Origin: Dyadobacter flavalbus
GTDB lineage: Bacteria > Bacteroidota > Bacteroidia > Cytophagales > Spirosomataceae
NCBI RefSeq assembly: GCF_006149045.1
Contig: NZ_VBSN01000059.1
Span: forward strand, 186,001 to 250,000
DNA: 64,000 nt
Direction of reading: 5' to 3'
Part shown: positions 19,469 through 29,005 of the stretch, piece after piece
Layout: the number at the start of each line of letters is the position of its first letter
Numbering within the stretch: position 1 is the stretch's first letter
Translations under genes and position numbers: made by a program
The notes under the pieces: model-generated
What the model was told of the DNA's origin: nothing
Seen by the model: the letters and a program-made list of their open reading frames with translations, nothing else
The model's database searches: none

Positions 19469-19503
19469 TATTTATGAGGTAATTTCAGGTTCAGAATCTT
19501 TGC

Positions 19504-19541
19504 TACAAAAAAAAGAGAATACCTGAACAGGGCATTCTCTT
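19504..19541 (-). terminator. Terminator-like hairpin in the leader of the 62-aa gene
   Basis: On the minus strand an 8-bp stem (19534-19541 with 19513-19520), with a smaller inner pairing, is followed directly by eight T. It lies 37 bp before the ATG at 19468. No gene precedes it on this strand, so it would either end a short leader RNA or act as an attenuator for the 62-aa gene. Confidence 0.6.
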
Positions 19542-20258
19542 GATGGGTTACAACAAAGATCTTTTATGACTTGCAGAGTGTAAACCCGGTATTGTGTCCC
19601 GATTTATTTCAGCAATATATTGAAAATCATATAATCAAATAGCAATTAGTACGAAAAAAGCTGCAAATTAGCTGATTGTTGCACAGATAGCTAATTACTG
19701 AACATTTGTTCAACTATTTTGAATAAAGTCAAACCGTTAAATAAATTCATTCGGGTTTTTATTCCGAAAAACATTTATCACAATGTTGTGAATTCCATAT
19801 ACGCTTCTGTGAATTTCCAAATAAAATAATGCCAGACAAAAGACAGATTGCACGAAATGCATTTGTTCTGACAGCCATTTGCTTCAGGCTTACAGCTATT
19901 GGCTCAGAGTGAACGGCTGCATGCTGAATGCTTAAAGCCAGCAGCTAACAGCCTTTGCTCTGAATTTAAGTGACAAAGAAAGTGCTCCGGAAAAAAGGAA
20001 ATATCATGATGTAAAAAAAGGTAACCCAACTTTTGAAAAAGCTTTCATCAGCATGTTGACATTTGCCTTTTTCAGCAATTAAAAATGAATATATGGGAAA
20101 GTACAATCCCGGTTTTGCAGAACAGTAAACGTCGGTATACGTAAATAGAGGAAAATATGCCTCAACTGGAAATTTATTTACGGGTTACAGCTTGTATTTA
20201 ATAAGGTACAGTAATTGAATCATGCTTTTGAAATTAACAATTATTCAACAGCAAATTC
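19542..20258. other. Long AT-rich intergenic region, no gene seen
   Basis: About 700 bp before the esterase gene contain no open frame of useful length on either strand. The minus-strand leader of the 62-aa gene must begin near 19560-19600. Apart from that I see no hairpin with a T-run, no repeat array and no recognisable RNA. Confidence 0.5.
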
Positions 20259-21374
20259 ATGAAAATCAGATTTAACCCGCGTAAAAGCTCAGTCCGAATT
20301 TTTTATTACCTCCTTGTTTCCGGTTTGTTTTTCAGTCTGGTTTCCTGCTCACTGGAAGACCACAATCCGCAGGCGCCGGGGACAGTAACACCGGTTGGTG
20401 CCAAGCCGGCATGGGCCCCGGATATTGACAATGAAATGTGGGCCGTTGTGGAGCAGTTACTAAGTTACGGCGACAAACCGATTCCGACGCTTACACCTCA
20501 ACAGGCACGTATGAACCATACGGTCAAGGATGCCGTAATGGATCTTGTAGCCAAATTCAACATTGCTGTGCCGGCTCCGCAGGTGGATACGGCCGGAAAA
20601 GATATTCCGGTAACCGGCGGATCCATTCATGCACGTGTTTATACGCCGAAAACTGGCAGCGCACCGTTTCCGGTCATTGTCTATTACCATGGCGGCGGCT
20701 GGGTCATTGCCAATATTGACGTGTACGATGCTTCTGCCAGTGCGCTGGCCGAGCAGACCGGTGCGATTGTGGTTTCCGTAGGTTACAGAAAAGGTCCGGA
20801 AAGAAAATTCCCGACAGCGCATAACGACGCATTTCAGGCTTATCAATGGGTAATGAACAATGCGGCAACTTTCCGGGGCGATACCACCAAAATTGGCGTG
20901 GCCGGTGAAAGTGCAGGCGGAAACCTTGCGGCAAACGTAAGCATCATGGCGCGTGACAGCAATGTGAGTCTGCCTGTTCATGAACTTCTGGTTTATCCGA
21001 TTGCCAATTCGGACACGACATCGGCTTCTTATACGAAATATGCTGCGGCCAAACCGCTTGACAAGCCGTCTATGCAATGGTTTTTCAGAAATTACCTGAA
21101 CACCATTTCCGAAGTAACGAACCCGAAGATTTCAATTGTGAATGCGGATCTGAGCGGACTTCCGTCTACAACCATTATTCTGGCTGAAATTGATCCGTTG
21201 CAGAGTGAAGGAAGTTTGCTGGCCGAAAGAATGAAAGCTGCGGGCGTGGAAGTGACTTCCAGGCTGTATACAGGCGTAACGCATGAATTTTTTGGTGCGG
21301 CAGCCGTTGTGCCGGATGCAAAAGATGCGCAGGCTTTTGCCGCGGCTGAATTTAAAAAGGCATTCAATAAGTAA
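20259..21374 (+). CDS. Alpha/beta hydrolase lipoprotein, hormone-sensitive-lipase type
   Basis: The 371-residue protein is a lipoprotein by its signal (lipobox Cys30, SLVSC). The hydrolase domain covers about 95-371. It has the oxyanion motif HGGGW (144-148), the nucleophile motif GESAG with Ser218, an acidic residue at Asp312 (AEIDPLQ) and His342 (VTHEFFG). These are the features of the HSL/acetyl-esterase family, which cleaves short-chain esters. Lipid anchoring puts it outside the inner membrane, where it could deacetylate glycans or take up esters. The gene stands alone between a long intergenic region and a terminator. Confidence 0.92.
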   Translation: MKIRFNPRKSSVRIFYYLLVSGLFFSLVSCSLEDHNPQAPGTVTPVGAKPAWAPDIDNEMWAVVEQLLSYGDKPIPTLTPQQARMNHTVKDAVMDLVAKFNIAVPAPQVDTAGKDIPVTGGSIHARVYTPKTGSAPFPVIVYYHGGGWVIANIDVYDASASALAEQTGAIVVSVGYRKGPERKFPTAHNDAFQAYQWVMNNAATFRGDTTKIGVAGESAGGNLAANVSIMARDSNVSLPVHELLVYPIANSDTTSASYTKYAAAKPLDKPSMQWFFRNYLNTISEVTNPKISIVNADLSGLPSTTIILAEIDPLQSEGSLLAERMKAAGVEVTSRLYTGVTHEFFGAAAVVPDAKDAQAFAAAEFKKAFNK

Positions 21375-21393
21375 GCTGACAAAAATCGTATTG

Positions 21394-21429
21394 CAGCCGG
21401 ATTCCGTTTGGGAGTCCGGCTGTTTTTTT
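21394..21429 (+). terminator. Rho-independent terminator after esterase gene
   Basis: An 8-bp perfect stem (21394-21401 with 21415-21422) is followed by seven T. It starts 20 bp after the esterase stop. Confidence 0.88.
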
Positions 21430-21502
21430 AGCTAACAAAAATGTGAAAAGGCATTATCGGAGTTCCCCCGATGCTCTAAACGCAGCATTGCTGAAAATTT
21501 CA

Positions 21503-23476
21503 TTACCTCAACCCTTCAAATACAGCCGGAAAAGGAAAGCCTGACATGTCCCATGGCTTGAATCCTTTAATCTCGAACTGCGTTCCACTCTGATTGTAAA
21601 GCCAGAAAGGATCAGAATTAAAACGGGCATAATCTGCTTTCAGGGCTTTTTCAAGCGCATTGATTTTTTCCTGTTCTGCAACGGGAAGCGAACTGAAATA
21701 AGAGGCCTTGTTTTTCCGGACCGATTTCATGCGGTAAATATATTCCAGCAGGTTGTAGCAGGTTGTAAACTGGCCGCAGGCAATCAGTGCCGGCAATTTT
21801 CCCGACTGCTGGCTGGATGCATCAAACCAGAGCGTTGTACCCGTTTCGAATGCAGCCTGGGCAACAATCTGAACCGCTCTGCCGGGCTTTAACGAAGGAA
21901 TATTCTGCCTGACATAATCATTGGAAAATGAAAGATCGTAAATATGGTTTGTTTTGAGGCGGTAAATGTACTTCTTGCTTTCATAGGCATTGTGATAAAG
22001 CAAATAACGGATGCGCTTTAAAAATACGTCATTGTTCAGCAGCAGAACCGAGCTGATCCGTTCCTGAAACATCCGGACAATCACCAGCAGCGGCGTGGCA
22101 CCAAAGTGACTGAACAGATTGGTGACAATGTTTCTGGAAAAGTTCTTGTCCAGGTTCAGGCCGCCGATCAAATGAATATTTCCCTTGATGTAAGACCGGA
22201 CCAGCAACAGTGCGGCCAGCACAATTGCGCTCACCAGAAAACAGGCCGTTCCGGCTGCAATCGCGATTTTGGCCTGGTTTATTGGTTGTATATACAAAAA
22301 TCCGGATGCCGTCAGAGCAGCGGAAAGCGTGCCTGCAATCAGAAGCAAGATGATGATGCTATGGATTGTAATGCCTTTGATACCCGTGTATGCGTCCTTT
22401 TTTGCATCAGGAATGTACGGGTCTATAAAATCGCTTCCGACATCGTTGATCAGCATCAAATCAAAGGGTTTGAAAACCGTTTTTCCCGACTTCCTTCTTT
22501 CCTGTGCATCCAGAATGCTTTCCAGCGCCTGATTATCCGTAATGCCGCCATCCATCATGCCGATTTTGAAATCGTCCACAAAAGGAAACTGGCTTGCAAG
22601 CCGGATGATATCATCCGGTTCCGGGCCGGGCGGAAGGGAAGCAATGATCTGTTCGGCAGCAGGTTTTCCATACAGTCTTTCCAGTTCGGTTTTGTCATAT
22701 TCTTTCAGCCTGACAAATAGCCCGTCCAGCAATTCTCTTTTGTTCAACTCCGGCAAAGCGGTTTTTACATGGGATGAATAGGCATTGTAAGTGAAATCGT
22801 CCGGAAAAACAACGGGTTCAAAGCCAGCCGGGAAGCACGAGGAAGCAGCCAGCAAATCCGAAAGTTTCAGCCTTTTAGCCGATTTATAAGAAAGGCTGAT
22901 ATTCCTGTTTCCGAACCGGAACTGCTCGTCCGATTTGTAAAGCGGGTCGGGCTGCATTTTGATATTCTGCCTGAATAAAAGCCCTTTGTAAAATTCGGTT
23001 GCGTTGAAACAGATTTCCTGAATATGTGCCGGCGATCCGGACTGGTAAAGATCGCCGAGCAAGGCTGCATCAAAGAGTGCCGAGTCGTAGGCAAGTGCAA
23101 ATGCGTTTATGATATTCCGTTGCTTGTTCGGCCTGAGTTCCCATTGTTTGTCATCGTTCAGAATTCCAAAAACCTTGTCCAGCAGGTCGGTACCTTCCAG
23201 ATTTTCCAGAAGCGATTTATAAAAAGTGCCAAAAGGAAGTCCCCGGGCATTGTTCAGCGTATACATGGCGCCAGCCATTGTTCCGCCGGATGCCGATGAA
23301 ATGTAAGTGACCCGGCTCAGTAGCGTTGAGCCGCTTTCCAGCTTCAATGTATCCAGATAACTGAGTACGCCCAGGCTGAAAGAAGCGGCCCGGAAACCTC
23401 CGCCGGATAACGCCAGTGCAATGTTGTCAAAAGGGTTGTGCGTTCGTTCGGAATCCTGCCGGATGCTGTTTTCCAT
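21503..23476 (-). CDS. Patatin-like phospholipase with internal membrane helices
   Basis: This 657-residue protein has the patatin oxyanion motif GGGFR (25-29). The nucleophile elbow is SSASGG with Ser63, so S-x-S-x-G replaces the usual G-x-S-x-G. The catalytic Asp is in DGG (Asp309). Two strong membrane helices follow at about 371-396 and 403-426, and a soluble C-terminal part of about 220 residues completes it. There is no signal peptide, so the catalytic part is probably cytoplasmic and held at the inner membrane. Patatin enzymes hydrolyse acyl chains of phospholipids. The gene is convergent with the esterase and divergent from the sulfatase. Confidence 0.88.
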   Translation of the reverse strand: MENSIRQDSERTHNPFDNIALALSGGGFRAASFSLGVLSYLDTLKLESGSTLLSRVTYISSASGGTMAGAMYTLNNARGLPFGTFYKSLLENLEGTDLLDKVFGILNDDKQWELRPNKQRNIINAFALAYDSALFDAALLGDLYQSGSPAHIQEICFNATEFYKGLLFRQNIKMQPDPLYKSDEQFRFGNRNISLSYKSAKRLKLSDLLAASSCFPAGFEPVVFPDDFTYNAYSSHVKTALPELNKRELLDGLFVRLKEYDKTELERLYGKPAAEQIIASLPPGPEPDDIIRLASQFPFVDDFKIGMMDGGITDNQALESILDAQERRKSGKTVFKPFDLMLINDVGSDFIDPYIPDAKKDAYTGIKGITIHSIIILLLIAGTLSAALTASGFLYIQPINQAKIAIAAGTACFLVSAIVLAALLLVRSYIKGNIHLIGGLNLDKNFSRNIVTNLFSHFGATPLLVIVRMFQERISSVLLLNNDVFLKRIRYLLYHNAYESKKYIYRLKTNHIYDLSFSNDYVRQNIPSLKPGRAVQIVAQAAFETGTTLWFDASSQQSGKLPALIACGQFTTCYNLLEYIYRMKSVRKNKASYFSSLPVAEQEKINALEKALKADYARFNSDPFWLYNQSGTQFEIKGFKPWDMSGFPFPAVFEGLR

Positions 23477-23703
23477 GCTTGAAAATAGGGGATTTCGTCA
23501 TTGTCTGTTTACGGCATCTTTCAGTCATGGGAACACAACCTGTTTATTCGGCATGATCCCGTTATACCTTTTCAGCTGCGGCTTTTCATGGCTGCTATTC
23601 TTTTACTTCAAACAGTATGCCTGAACGAATTGGAACTTCTTGAATATATTGCGGCAAATTAATTGGTAAAAACCAGTCCTGCTTGAAATCTTAACCTTTT
23701 TAC

Positions 23704-25281
23704 ATGAACAAACGATTTGTACCTGTATTGTTGCTGAGTGCCATGGCGCTTGGCATCCTGCTGATCGCTTCGCCGGGCTTTACGCCCTCCGGCCGGCCTG
23801 TAAAAGCACCCGAACGCCCGAATGTCATTTTCATCATTTCCGACGACCATACTTCCCAGGCCATCAGCGCTTACGGCAGCAAACTTGCCAAAACGCCGAA
23901 CATCGACCGCATAGCCAGAGAAGGCGCCATTCTTTACAATAATGTGGTGGTCAATTCCATTTGCGGCCCGAGCCGTGCCACGCTGCTGACGGGCAAGTTC
24001 AGCCATATGAACGGCTACAAACTGAATGAAAAGCAATTCAATATCGATCAGCCGGTATTTACGGAAGAACTGCAGAAAAACGGTTATCAGACAGCATGGA
24101 TCGGGAAAATGCACCTTGGCTCGCTGCCGCACGGGTTTGATTACCTGAATGTACTGCCCGGTCACGGCAGTTACTATAATTCGGATTTTGTCAATTCGGA
24201 CAACAAAACCGTTCGCTATCCGGGCTATGTTACGGATGTGATTACGGATCTATCAACCGAGTGGCTGCAAAAACGGGATAACTCCAAGCCTTTCTTTCTC
24301 GTTGTGGGGCACAAGGCAACGCACCGCGAATGGCTGCCTGCCCTGGAAGACCTCGGTGCTTACGACCATGTTGATTTCCCGATTCCGCCCACTTTTTACG
24401 ATCAGTATGAAGGAAGGCTTGCCGCCCAGAAACAGGATATGAGCATTGAAAAAACCATGATCCTGAAAACGGACCTGAAAATACATGCCGATTACGACAA
24501 CGCCAATCCGAACGGAACGTACAGCCGCCTGTCACCCGAACAGAAAAAGGCTTATTACGACTATTATGAAAACAAGATCAGCAAGGAATTTGATGAAAAG
24601 AAACTCAGCGGCAAAGCGTTGGTGGAATGGAAGTATCAGCGTTATCTGAAAGATTATCTGGCAACGGCCAATTCGCTTGACCGCAACATCGGAAAACTGC
24701 TTGACTATCTGGATAAAAGCGGCCTTGCGAAAAATACGGTCGTTATTTACACTTCCGATCAGGGTTTTTACCTCGGCGAGCACGGCTGGTTTGACAAGCG
24801 CTGGATTTATGAAGAATCTTTGAAAACACCGTTTGTGATCCGTTATCCCGGCATGATCAAGCCCGGCAGTCAAGTTCGGAATGTAGTTTCCAACATCGAC
24901 TGGGCTCCGACCATACTGGATATGACAGGCACTGCCGTTCCGAAAGATATTCAGGGCGAATCGTTTCTGCCGTTGCTGGCGGGCAAAAAAGCGCCGTGGC
25001 GGGAACAGGCTTATTACCATTATTATGAATTTCCGCAGCCGCATCATGTAGCGCCGCATTTTGGTCTGCGCACAAGCCGTTACACGCTTGCACGTTTTTA
25101 CGGACCGGAAGATTTCTGGGAATTATACGATATTCAGAAAGATCCCCAGAACCTTAAAAACATGTATGGCGCAAAAGGTTACGAGAAAATAACGGCTTCG
25201 TTGAAAGCACAGCTGAAAGCGGATATCATCAAGTACAAGGATGACGAAGCGCTGAAACTTTTTGAAAGCAGCCCGCAATAA
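23704..25281 (+). CDS. Secreted sulfatase (arylsulfatase family, Cys type)
   Basis: The 525-residue enzyme has an N-terminal signal or anchor (about 1-24) and the metal-binding start IISDDHT (Asp47, Asp48). The sulfatase signature is CGPSRATLLTG with Cys87, the residue oxidised to formylglycine by an FGE or anaerobic maturase. No maturase gene is visible in the window. The motif SDQGFYLGEHGWFDKRW lies near residue 350 as expected for the family. It should remove sulfate esters, probably from a glycan, in the periplasm or at the surface. A C-terminal DUF4976-like segment is present. Confidence 0.93.
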   Translation: MNKRFVPVLLLSAMALGILLIASPGFTPSGRPVKAPERPNVIFIISDDHTSQAISAYGSKLAKTPNIDRIAREGAILYNNVVVNSICGPSRATLLTGKFSHMNGYKLNEKQFNIDQPVFTEELQKNGYQTAWIGKMHLGSLPHGFDYLNVLPGHGSYYNSDFVNSDNKTVRYPGYVTDVITDLSTEWLQKRDNSKPFFLVVGHKATHREWLPALEDLGAYDHVDFPIPPTFYDQYEGRLAAQKQDMSIEKTMILKTDLKIHADYDNANPNGTYSRLSPEQKKAYYDYYENKISKEFDEKKLSGKALVEWKYQRYLKDYLATANSLDRNIGKLLDYLDKSGLAKNTVVIYTSDQGFYLGEHGWFDKRWIYEESLKTPFVIRYPGMIKPGSQVRNVVSNIDWAPTILDMTGTAVPKDIQGESFLPLLAGKKAPWREQAYYHYYEFPQPHHVAPHFGLRTSRYTLARFYGPEDFWELYDIQKDPQNLKNMYGAKGYEKITASLKAQLKADIIKYKDDEALKLFESSPQ

Positions 25282-25290
25282 GCGCTCGGT

Positions 25291-25326
25291 TGTTCAGGCA
25301 GTTAGTCGCTTCTGGTTGCCTGAACA
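25291..25326. terminator. Hairpin between convergent sulfatase and DUF3800 genes
   Basis: A 10-bp perfect inverted repeat (25291-25300 with 25317-25326) lies between the two stop codons. T-runs on either side are weak, so it may be a bidirectional terminator of modest strength. Confidence 0.5.
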
Positions 25327-25361
25327 CCTTTATTCACTTCCTTTCTGATTTCAGGAAAGAT

Positions 25362-26522
25362 TTATTCAATGCCTTTTCTGATCAGACTGTATTCTTCATT
25401 TGCCAGCACATCCAGTTCGCCGTTCGTAGCCGCCCTGATCGAATCCCTGAATTTCCGGACACGTGAAAGCATGGGTTCAATAATGGCATTGCTGTGATTG
25501 ACAAAATCGTAGAGATCCGCTTCACTGGCCGGCAGCTTGTAACCTCTTGAACTGCTTGCAATGAGCACGCCTGCATCACGCAGCGGCGCAATCACTTTGG
25601 TTTGAAAATAATGCAGCGAAACCGGACGGCTGTGCCGGGTTTTTATGTGCTCCATAAGCTCGAAACTGGAAATGTAACGCAATGGATTGATATGCCGGAA
25701 ATGGAACAGAAGATAACTCAGCGTCGTGAGCTGATCCATGATATGCAGCGTCTGGCTCGGCGCTTTCCGCTGCAGGAAGTCACTGGCTTTATTAATGCTC
25801 AGTTCCGCCAGTATTTTGTTAAATCCTGAACCTTCCGCATTGGTCTTGACAAGATCGGGAAGAAAAACATCAGGCCAGAAACGGATCGTAAGCAGCCGGG
25901 GCTGCAGCACATTCACGAATTCCCGCCGCTGATCGGAAAGTACCGATTCGTCATAGCAGCGGGCGAGCGTGTCCGCAATGTAGCCGGCAGCCTGCAGGAC
26001 TTCTTCATGGCTGACCTGTACAAATCCGAAAGCCGATTCGTTGAAAAGATTGGGAATATGCGTTTGCTGAACAAAATGAATGAATCCCGACATGAATGAA
26101 TCGCTTTCCTGCTCCGCCGCCGCCATCATTTCCAGATCCGGAAAAACCCGGAACAGTTCTCGGTCTGCAAGTCCGTGTATAAACTTGTAAAAAGAGCCTT
26201 TATAACGCAAACCTTCAGAAACGAGCTGCCGCTTGTCCACGATCAATGCAAAAACCTGAAACGGCGCAGTTACAAGTTCTTCCAGAATCTGTTTCCGCAG
26301 CTTGGGATTGTTGCCTGTAATCCGGGTATCGATCCGGCCGTTTGTAAAATACTTTTGCTGTACATTGCGCACAACCTCACTTACTTCGGAAAGCTGCTGT
26401 CTGGGAATGATTAAAGCCGTGACGATGAAATGGGTTGAAACTTTCTTGCGCGTATTGCTTTTATTTTTAAAATCCAGATTGTTATTTCCCCAATGATCCA
26501 GAAAAGCAAGATGGTTGTGCAT
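25362..26522 (-). CDS. DUF3800 family protein with C-terminal extension
   Basis: The likely start is the ATG at 26522, giving 386 residues; the frame stays open upstream only to a TTG. The first two thirds match the DUF3800 family, predicted to have an RNase H-like fold and often found near mobile or defence genes. The first acidic motif is HLAFLDHWGNN, where the usual D-E-S-G is D-H-W-G. The later motif normally reading Q-x-A-D is LQAAGYIADTLARCYDE, so one acidic residue appears lost. The last third is helical and may be a winged-helix-like extension. Whether it is still catalytic is doubtful. No partner gene is adjacent. Confidence 0.75.
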   Translation of the reverse strand: MHNHLAFLDHWGNNNLDFKNKSNTRKKVSTHFIVTALIIPRQQLSEVSEVVRNVQQKYFTNGRIDTRITGNNPKLRKQILEELVTAPFQVFALIVDKRQLVSEGLRYKGSFYKFIHGLADRELFRVFPDLEMMAAAEQESDSFMSGFIHFVQQTHIPNLFNESAFGFVQVSHEEVLQAAGYIADTLARCYDESVLSDQRREFVNVLQPRLLTIRFWPDVFLPDLVKTNAEGSGFNKILAELSINKASDFLQRKAPSQTLHIMDQLTTLSYLLFHFRHINPLRYISSFELMEHIKTRHSRPVSLHYFQTKVIAPLRDAGVLIASSSRGYKLPASEADLYDFVNHSNAIIEPMLSRVRKFRDSIRAATNGELDVLANEEYSLIRKGIE

Positions 26523-26814
26523 ATGTAATCGGCTGTTTTCTTGAAATGTAAAGGAAAAAAACATTCTCCAGAAAGTAAGGATGCATGGATTATTTTCCTT
26601 GCCCGGAACCGATCCGACGCATAGAAATGGCTGAAATGGATCAAGGTCCGCAAGCAAGCCGCTGTTTGTTCCGTACAAGCCATTATCCTGGTTTACCGGC
26701 CGGGTATTATTCAAAAGTTCCGGTTATCTGGAATGAGATTTTTAGAATTCAGCGCATTTTTGCTGCATGCGAACTGAGCGGCAGACAATCATACAAATTT
26801 TAAAGTAAGAGAAA

Positions 26815-27450
26815 ATGGATTTTGGTATTGAACAAAAAGATTTATACAGCATGCTGATGTCCGTGCTTTGCGGCGGCATAATCGGATTCGAAAGGGAGTT
26901 TAAAAACAAGTCGGCCGGATTCAGAACGATTGTGCTCATTACGCTGGGTTCCACTATTTTCACCATTGTTTCCGGGCACGGGTCCAACACGGACGACCGT
27001 ATTGCAGCCAACATCATTACCGGAATCGGTTTTATCGGTGCAGGTGTGATCTTCAAAGACCGGTTTACAGTCTGGGGCCTCACAACGGCTGCCGTCATCT
27101 GGACTTCCGCTGCCATTGGAATGACAACCGGCATTGGTTATCACGCACTTGCATTTTTATTTACGATTATTACACTGATTATCCTTTTGCTTGTCAGCAA
27201 AATTGAGCGGCTGATCGGGAAACTGCAGAAGCATAAAATGCTGACCGTGACTTTCAGGAACGCGGATTTCAGGCAAATCAAAATGCTGGAAGACAAGCTG
27301 ACGAACAATCATGTTCAGATGGAGCAGATACATGTGAGCAAAGAGCAGGATATGCTGACGGTCATCTGGCAGATTTCAGCGAAAAAACAGTATCTGATGT
27401 CGCTCAATGAAATTCTGGCAAATACAAAGGAAATCATCAGCTTCAAGTAA
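26815..27450 (+). CDS. MgtC/SapB family membrane protein
   Basis: The 211-residue protein has about four to five membrane helices in the first 125 residues. It carries the family pattern CGGIIGFEREFKNKSAGFRT, ITGIGFIGAGVIFKD and GLTTAAVIWTSAAIG. A soluble C-terminal domain of about 75 residues follows. MgtC/SapB proteins are linked to low-magnesium adaptation and control of F-type ATP synthase in other bacteria; the role in this organism is not known. It stands alone, with 290 bp upstream. Confidence 0.92.
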   Translation: MDFGIEQKDLYSMLMSVLCGGIIGFEREFKNKSAGFRTIVLITLGSTIFTIVSGHGSNTDDRIAANIITGIGFIGAGVIFKDRFTVWGLTTAAVIWTSAAIGMTTGIGYHALAFLFTIITLIILLLVSKIERLIGKLQKHKMLTVTFRNADFRQIKMLEDKLTNNHVQMEQIHVSKEQDMLTVIWQISAKKQYLMSLNEILANTKEIISFK

Positions 27451-27607
27451 AATCGCATTTCTGCATCGGCCAACAGGAAATATCCACGCCCGAAATATGT
27501 TGCAGGCATGTTGTTTGTAGCAGTTGCGCCATATGTCCGGTGTATTTATTGCAGAAACTGCCGCATAAGGCATATTCTGAACTTAACGACTTGTAATTCA
27601 ATAAACT

Positions 27608-28198
27608 GTGATTCCTATCAAGAATTATTTATATCCTTTGCTCATTTTGCTGGCTGCCAGCATGTGGATTCCTTGCCATGCCCAGAAAAAGTATGAGCGC
27701 GAATATGCAATCAGGCAAAGTGCAGTTCCTGAGAAAGCTGTGGAATTTGTAAGATCGGTGTTCAAAAAGGAAAAAATACATTGGTACGGCGAAGAAAGCC
27801 TGAAAGAAACCACGATTGAAGCCAAACTGAAAAGCGGCGGCAAACATTACAGCATTGAATTTGACAAGTCAGGCGAAATCCAGGACGTGGAACTGCTCAG
27901 CAGGTTCAGCCGGATTGATGCGGAAACGAGGGAAACAATCCATAAAAAACTGGAAAAGGAATTTACAAAGTACAAAGTCGTGAAAACGCAGATTCAGTAT
28001 AAAGGAAGTAAAAGCGATCTGAAAAAAGCCATGCAGTCGGACAAAGTCCCTGACGATGTTGAAATTCATTATGAATTGATACTGAACGCGGTCAGGAAAA
28101 AAGCAATGAATTATTTTGAAGTCCTTTGCAATCAGAAAGGCTCCGTCATAAGCATTCATGAAGTTGTACAACGTAACTCTGATAACCTGATTTACTGA
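27608..28198 (+). CDS. Secreted protein of unknown function, PepSY-like
   Basis: The 196-residue protein starts with GTG and has a clear signal peptide (cleavage near CHAQ, residue 25). The mature part alternates helices and strands with segments such as KHYSIEFDKSGEIQDVE and IHYELILNAVRKKAMNYFEVL, reminiscent of tandem PepSY-like (BLIP-fold) domains. This assignment is tentative. Its stop overlaps the start of the next gene by one base, so the two are co-translated and probably act together in the periplasm. Confidence 0.7.
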   Translation: MIPIKNYLYPLLILLAASMWIPCHAQKKYEREYAIRQSAVPEKAVEFVRSVFKKEKIHWYGEESLKETTIEAKLKSGGKHYSIEFDKSGEIQDVELLSRFSRIDAETRETIHKKLEKEFTKYKVVKTQIQYKGSKSDLKKAMQSDKVPDDVEIHYELILNAVRKKAMNYFEVLCNQKGSVISIHEVVQRNSDNLIY

Positions 28199-28881
28199 TG
28201 TATAAATCTGTTTTACCTGTTTTCCTGCTGATCTGTATTCCGGCTGCGGTATTTTCCCAGGCAGTTTACAGGGCGGGCACGCTTCCGCAGCTCAACGTAA
28301 ACATCAAGATCTCGGACAATCTGAAACTGAACAACAAACTGGAATCCCGTCAGATTTTTTCGGAAAAGGAAGAGGAGCAGCAGGCCCGTAACAGGTTCCG
28401 GTACGAACGGGCGGACCTTACCATGATTCTTACACGCAAATTGTCGGCTGCCAACACCCTTGGCGGCGGCTATCTAATCCGGCTGGAAGAAGGACGGTTT
28501 GCCCACAGACTCATACAGCAGTTCAATAATGTAACCAATCATGAATATGCCCGGATTGCACACCGCATTGTGACGGACGAAACGTTCCGAAGAGACAGTG
28601 CGGTTCAGGTAAGGCTGCGGTACCGGATAGGCTTTGAAAAGGCACTGAACGGAGTCAACATTGACCCGAAGGAATTTTATGCCAAATTAAATAACGAGTA
28701 CCTGGGCATTTATGAAGACAAATCGGCTGACCTTGAAATCCGTGCGTTGCTGGCGCTGGGTTACAATGCCACGGATAACAACCGGATCGAAATGGGGTTT
28801 GAATACCGCGTCAATGAATTCAACAAATCGGTTCAGTCACAGCAATACTGGCTGGCCGTCAGCTGGTTTATCAGCATATGA
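28198..28881 (+). CDS. DUF2490 family outer membrane protein
   Basis: The 227-residue protein has a signal peptide (cleavage after VFSQ, about residue 21) followed by alternating beta strands with basic and aromatic residues (KLESRQIFSE, NRFRYERADLTMI, RLRYRIGFEKAL). It ends in QYWLAVSWFISI. This matches DUF2490, a predicted outer-membrane beta-barrel family of Bacteroidota with unknown role. It shares a TGATG junction with the upstream secreted-protein gene. Confidence 0.85.
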   Translation: MYKSVLPVFLLICIPAAVFSQAVYRAGTLPQLNVNIKISDNLKLNNKLESRQIFSEKEEEQQARNRFRYERADLTMILTRKLSAANTLGGGYLIRLEEGRFAHRLIQQFNNVTNHEYARIAHRIVTDETFRRDSAVQVRLRYRIGFEKALNGVNIDPKEFYAKLNNEYLGIYEDKSADLEIRALLALGYNATDNNRIEMGFEYRVNEFNKSVQSQQYWLAVSWFISI

Positions 28882-29005
28882 CCGTTCTGGCCGGGTTTCA
28901 GGAAAGTTGTTTTTGAAAATCAAAAATTTGCATTGTTCCTGCGGATGAATTCTGGATAACATCTTCGATCTTTACGTAAGTGAAAGCTTACAGATAGAAG
29001 CAGTT

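Noticed and set aside
26523-26714. N-terminal extension of the DUF3800 protein from a TTG codon
   Set aside because: The DUF3800 domain starts within a few residues of the ATG at 26522, and the extension has no family similarity that I can see.
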